Below are positions 61,328 through 64,000 of a stretch of DNA of 64,000 nucleotides, piece by piece (position 1 is the stretch's first letter; each line of letters opens with the position of its first letter). The stretch is from Acidobacteriota bacterium (GTDB taxonomy: Bacteria; Acidobacteriota; Terriglobia; Bryobacterales; Bryobacteraceae). A model generated the notes under the pieces. The model did no database searches and was not told the origin of the DNA. It was given only the letters and a program-made list of their open reading frames with translations. A program made the translations under genes and the position numbers. Location of the stretch: assembly GCA_017307505.1 (NCBI GenBank), contig JAFKEE010000020.1, positions 124,001 through 188,000 on the forward strand, in the 5' to 3' direction.

Positions 61328-61861
61328 TCACAGGCCGCTGACGAGACCGAATGACGTGGCAGCAAGTTGCGCCGCCGCTGAGGCCAGAATCACCCATAGG
61401 CTCTCGATCTTGCGCGTTGCCATTACGGCTAGGCTTGCGATCAAGATCGCGAAGCTGACCGGTGTCGTAATCGTCCCCTGCGCAATCGGTAACGCTGCCG
61501 ACCAGAGTAGCCCAGCGCTCGAAAGCACGACTGCTTGTAGTACGCCGCGAGCGCGTGCGCTTTCGGCACGCCGTCCCATGTAGTGAACGAGGGGGATGAT
61601 GAGGAGCGCAGGCGTCACCATGGCCGCCCAGCCAGCGATCGCTCCGGGAATACCTCCGGCGAAATACCCCACGCTAACGACGTACAGGCCGACCGGCCCC
61701 GGCGTCGTGCGCGTCACAACGATCGCAACGTTCAATTGCTCGTCTGTCACAGCGTGCCGGTTCACCACGAGATCTTCGCGCAGCACGGGGAGCGAAGCGA
61801 GACCGCTGAAGGTCGTCAGCGTCGCCTTGAGGAGAAGGAGGTAGAGCAGGAGAGGGTTCAT
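61328..61861 (-). CDS. Chromate transporter, short-chain type, second half (ChrA C-like)
   Basis: A 177-residue membrane protein with about five or six hydrophobic segments. It carries the ChrA pattern LLYLLLLKATLTTFSGLASLPVLREDLV, then VVTRTTPGPVGLYVVSVGYFAGGIPGAIAGWAAM. In short-chain chromate transporters the two homologous halves are separate genes that act as a pair. It overlaps the first half by ATGA, so translation is coupled. Export of chromate is the usual role, but sulfate-like or other anions are possible. Confidence 0.88.
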   Translation of the reverse strand: MNPLLLYLLLLKATLTTFSGLASLPVLREDLVVNRHAVTDEQLNVAIVVTRTTPGPVGLYVVSVGYFAGGIPGAIAGWAAMVTPALLIIPLVHYMGRRAESARARGVLQAVVLSSAGLLWSAALPIAQGTITTPVSFAILIASLAVMATRKIESLWVILASAAAQLAATSFGLVSGL

Positions 61862-62430
61862 TTCTTCGCTCCTGCTGCCGGCCAGAAACATCCGACCAGC
61901 GCTGCAGCAAGCAGGATCCGCACGGGCGAGATTGACAGTAGCGAGGCCGCGGCGAACGAGCCACCTACGAACACGGCTAATTTCGGCCAGGAGGCGGACT
62001 TCCAATGTGGACGAATGATCGTCACGCCAGTGATAAACATCACCGCCACGGCTGCCGCGATTGCACCTCGAAGTGCGATTTGGACCGTCGAATTGCCGCT
62101 CCAAGATTGGTAGAACACCGTGATCACCAAGGCCAGCAGAGAACACGGCGCCGATCCCCCGATGAGCGTTGTAACGGCACCGGACCAACCGCGTAGCATC
62201 CAGCCTACAGCCGTGCCAAACGAAAGCAGGTTTGTTCCAGGCGTGAGCCGGGAGAGTGCATAGGCCAAATCGAAACGATGTTGGGCAATCCAGCCCAGCC
62301 GGTCCACGACCTCTCCGTGCAGCGTGGCAATGGTGGCGCTTCCGCCACCAAACGTCAAATTGCCATACCGTGCGAAGACATAGAGGAGATCTCGCAGTGA
62401 CGGCGCGGGTGTAGGTTTATCTTGATTCAC
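61858..62430 (-). CDS. Chromate transporter, short-chain type, first half (ChrA N-like)
   Basis: A 190-residue membrane protein with FARYGNLTFGGGSATIATLHGEVVDRLGW, the conserved ChrA N-terminal motif, and ALSRLTPGTNLLSFGTAVGWMLRG, the PGP-like loop (here TPGTN). Further hydrophobic segments complete one ChrA domain. GTG start at 62430; this GTG overlaps the stop of the TonB-receptor remnant as GTGA. Together with its downstream neighbour it makes a two-protein ChrA. Confidence 0.88.
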   Translation of the reverse strand: MNQDKPTPAPSLRDLLYVFARYGNLTFGGGSATIATLHGEVVDRLGWIAQHRFDLAYALSRLTPGTNLLSFGTAVGWMLRGWSGAVTTLIGGSAPCSLLALVITVFYQSWSGNSTVQIALRGAIAAAVAVMFITGVTIIRPHWKSASWPKLAVFVGGSFAAASLLSISPVRILLAAALVGCFWPAAGAKK

Positions 62431-62708
62431 GTTCTCAATTCACAGGATTGCAGACTCGGACCGGCATGAGCAGGGCGGCCTCGGAACTTCAGCTTAATGC
62501 AAAGCTGGAACACGCGCGGTTCGCCAGCCGATGTGATCGATCCGAAATCGGCGTTGCCCAGAACGACTGCCGGGTTGCCGAGCGGAGGAGTTTGGGTCAC
62601 ATTGAAGGCCTCCGCCCGGACGTCCATACTTGTTCGGTCGGAGAGTTGAAGGGTGCTGCTCGCTGTCAAATCCACGTTACGTCGCGACGCCTGCGATTCC
62701 CCATCCAC
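62427..62708 (-). pseudogene. C-terminal fragment of an Oar-like TonB-dependent receptor
   Basis: A 93-codon frame. Residues about 10-76 (NVDLTASSTLQLSDRTSMDVRAEAFNVTQTPPLGNPAVVLGNADFGSITSAGEPRVFQLCIKLKF) match the last strands of the large carboxypeptidase-regulatory TonB receptors common in Acidobacteria, which end in RxxQLxLKLxF. Nothing of the rest of the barrel, plug or signal remains, and the frame reads on 17 residues past the expected terminal Phe, so it is a broken gene end. Confidence 0.8.
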
Positions 62709-62730
62709 CCCAAAGTAAGCATAGCGATAT

Positions 62731-62760
62731 TCTTGATTACAAGAGCTAGTAGTCTTGTAT
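62731..62760 (+). promoter_or_regulatory. Palindrome and promoter-like sequence upstream of the XRE regulator
   Basis: TCTTG 62731-62735 and CAAGA 62740-62744 flank ATTA. It overlaps a possible -35 (TTGATT, 62733-62738) and is followed by a second half-like CTTGTATAC; a -10-like TTGTAT lies at 62755-62760, 16 bases from the -35. It could be the autoregulatory site of the downstream XRE protein. Confidence 0.4.
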
Positions 62761-62811
62761 ACGTAGCACTTCTGCCGTGCGCCGACGACGGCGCGGAGGT
62801 GCGACGAGGAA

Positions 62812-63432
62812 ATGCCTGGAAAGATCCAGAATCAGCTTGCGGCGGTGCGTCATCGTTGCGGAATCAGTACAGCGGAACTCGCGCGTAGGGTGGGGGTGAG
62901 CCGCGCGACGATCTATGCGATCGAGGCCGGCAACTACGTAGCCAACACCGAGGTGACGCTGAATCTGGCCCAGGAACTCGAAGTCTCGGTGGAGGATTTG
63001 TTCTCTCTGACTCGTGATGCTCGACGCGCTGACACATTGATGCCCACGGAATTGCTGGGTGCTGAAGTTGCCGAGCAGCAGCCCGTGCGTTTGGGTCGGG
63101 TGGGCGACAAGTGGGTTAGCGCTCCCGTCGCGGCCGTCCCCTATTTTCTGCCGGACTGCGACGGCTTGGTCTCGGCATCTGGGCGCGCCAAAGGGAAAGC
63201 CAACGTGCTGACGTTTCAAAGCGACGAGACCTTCCGCTCCGCCGCGGAAGCCTTTGGCGTGGATTTCGTACCACTCCTCCCAGAGCGATACGATTTCGTG
63301 CTGCGAAAGGAAACGTTGAACCTCCCGGCGGCAAAGGCCTTCATGGATGTTCCGCAGAAGACCGCGCTGCGCAGAATGCTGGAAGGTGTCGCTGGCTACG
63401 ACACGGGCCTGACAGGCTCCGTGCAGATGTGA
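62812..63432 (+). CDS. XRE-type HTH regulator with shortened periplasmic-binding-like domain
   Basis: A 206-residue regulator. HTH_3 at about 5-65 (NQLAAVRHRCGISTAELARRVGVSRATIYAIEAGNYVANTEVTLNLAQELEVSVEDLF). The C-terminal part (about 155-206, FGVDFVPLLPERYDFVLRKETLNLPAAKAF, then GVAGYDTGLTGSVQM) is like the end of the substrate-binding domain in the longer (about 350-380 aa) HTH-PBP regulators associated with molybdate genes. About 150 residues of the middle of that domain appear to be missing, so ligand binding may be lost. It overlaps or nearly touches modA downstream. Confidence 0.75.
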   Translation: MPGKIQNQLAAVRHRCGISTAELARRVGVSRATIYAIEAGNYVANTEVTLNLAQELEVSVEDLFSLTRDARRADTLMPTELLGAEVAEQQPVRLGRVGDKWVSAPVAAVPYFLPDCDGLVSASGRAKGKANVLTFQSDETFRSAAEAFGVDFVPLLPERYDFVLRKETLNLPAAKAFMDVPQKTALRRMLEGVAGYDTGLTGSVQM

Positions 63433-63458
63433 GCACACTCGGCATCTTAGGCATACGA

Positions 63459-64000
63459 ATGGGCCGGCACATTACGAAGACGATAGCGTTAGCTTTCCTG
63501 CTCAGTAGCATGTTGCTGGCACAAGGCGGCGAGGGCGGAGCGAAACATCAGATAACCGTCTCGGTCGCAGCCAGTTTACGCAATGCTGTCGAGGAAGTTC
63601 AGCAGTTGTATCGAAGCCAGAACCCTGACGTGTCACTGATCTTCAACTTTGGCGCATCGGGAGCGCTCCAACAGCAGATCGAACAAGGCGCTCCGGTGGA
63701 TGTCTTTTTGCCTGCCTCGCTCAAGCAAATGGATGCGTTGCAAAAGTCCGGTTTGTTGCTGGATGCAACCCGGAAAGATCTTCTGGTGAATCAGGTTGTC
63801 CTCATTGCGCCTCCCGGTTCTCAGTCACCCAAGGGGTTCACCGGACTTGCCGGCCCGGACATAAAGCTCATCGCCATCGGAGATCCGGCGAGTGTTCCGG
63901 CGGGCGACTACGGGCGTCAGGCGCTGGAGTCCCTTCGGCTTTGGCCCGCTGTGGAGCCGAAGCTGATTCTGTCGAAAGATGTTCGTCAGGTCCTCACATA
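63459..64000 (+). CDS. modA: Molybdate ABC transporter substrate-binding protein ModA, N-terminal part (runs off the window)
   Basis: The first 180 codons of a periplasmic molybdate-binding protein. Signal peptide (KTIALAFLLSSMLLAQGG); then ITVSVAASLRNAVEEVQQLYRSQNPDVSLIFNFGASGALQQQIEQGAPVDVFLPAS, the ModA signature with the oxyanion-binding AASL and ASG segments, and LVNQVVLIAPPGS and AIGDPASVPAGDYGRQALESLRLW. A GTG at 63429, overlapping the regulator stop as GTGA, is in frame and is the alternative start. modB and modC would be expected to follow outside the window. Confidence 0.93.
   Translation, partial: MGRHITKTIALAFLLSSMLLAQGGEGGAKHQITVSVAASLRNAVEEVQQLYRSQNPDVSLIFNFGASGALQQQIEQGAPVDVFLPASLKQMDALQKSGLLLDATRKDLLVNQVVLIAPPGSQSPKGFTGLAGPDIKLIAIGDPASVPAGDYGRQALESLRLWPAVEPKLILSKDVRQVLT

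Overview
The window is high-GC bacterial DNA and most probably comes from an acidobacterium of the Solibacter/Bryobacter/Paludibaculum group. This is inferred from protein types seen here: an acidobacterial-type VWFA protein, a regulatory-propeller hybrid histidine kinase, a PEP-CTERM protein, an Oar-like TonB-receptor fragment and several secreted Ig-like or beta-propeller proteins. No rRNA or taxonomic marker is present to prove it. There is one tRNA gene (tRNA-Thr, CGT), no rRNA and no CRISPR array.

Region by region. (1) 1-9.2 kb, minus strand: one operon reading ECF sigma factor, zinc-finger anti-sigma, a small exported protein, then gspE-F-G-H-I-J-K-L-M of a type II secretion system; gspM runs off the window. 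(2) 9.2-9.8 kb: a gene-free stretch dense in perfect inverted repeats, possibly a structured RNA. (3) 9.8-18.2 kb: a WYL regulator divergent from a DinB protein with a palindrome between them, then folC (apparently without an ATG/GTG/TTG start), plsC, an amidohydrolase, and a tandem duplication of a secreted propeller gene together with its downstream palindromic repeat. (4) 18.2-26.2 kb: an aminotransferase, purF-purL-purQ, a stand-alone PcrA-tail protein, an Rsm22-type methyltransferase, pdxH and a PEP-CTERM protein. (5) 26.4-37.1 kb: lolA followed by a second type IV filament machine (PilC, PilB, PilM, PilN, PilO, a PilP-like protein and a Gly/Ser-rich pseudopilin), a beta-barrel protein, two small membrane proteins and a sigma-54 response regulator. 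(6) 37.1-50 kb: repeats, an alpha-L-fucosidase, a VWFA protein, the hybrid kinase, a metzincin-type protease, folP-folB-folK, a PP2C phosphatase and two secreted Ig-like proteins. (7) 50-60.8 kb: thiD, tyrS, two MacB/FtsX permeases without an ATPase, a DHPS paralogue lacking key residues, korA-korB with a CBS protein, mutM and a Rieske protein. (8) 60.9-64 kb: tRNA-Thr followed by what looks like a decayed island: a two-gene chromate transporter, a TonB-receptor fragment, a shortened XRE regulator and the start of modA.

Two families of dispersed palindromic repeats punctuate the intergenic spaces. One has stems built of TCAGC-type heptads (2 copies). The other has GGGGACGTTC-type arms (4 copies, two in a 136-bp tandem duplication that also copied the end of the sigma-54 regulator gene). 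In sampled sequence the plus strand changes from C-rich to G-rich near 51 kb whichever way genes point, which suggests a replication-strand boundary or a rearrangement breakpoint. The strongest leads for new biology are the sigma-factor-led T2SS operon, the second pilus-like machine with its low-complexity pseudopilin, the hairpin cluster at 9.6-9.76 kb, the DHPS-like protein and the two repeat families.
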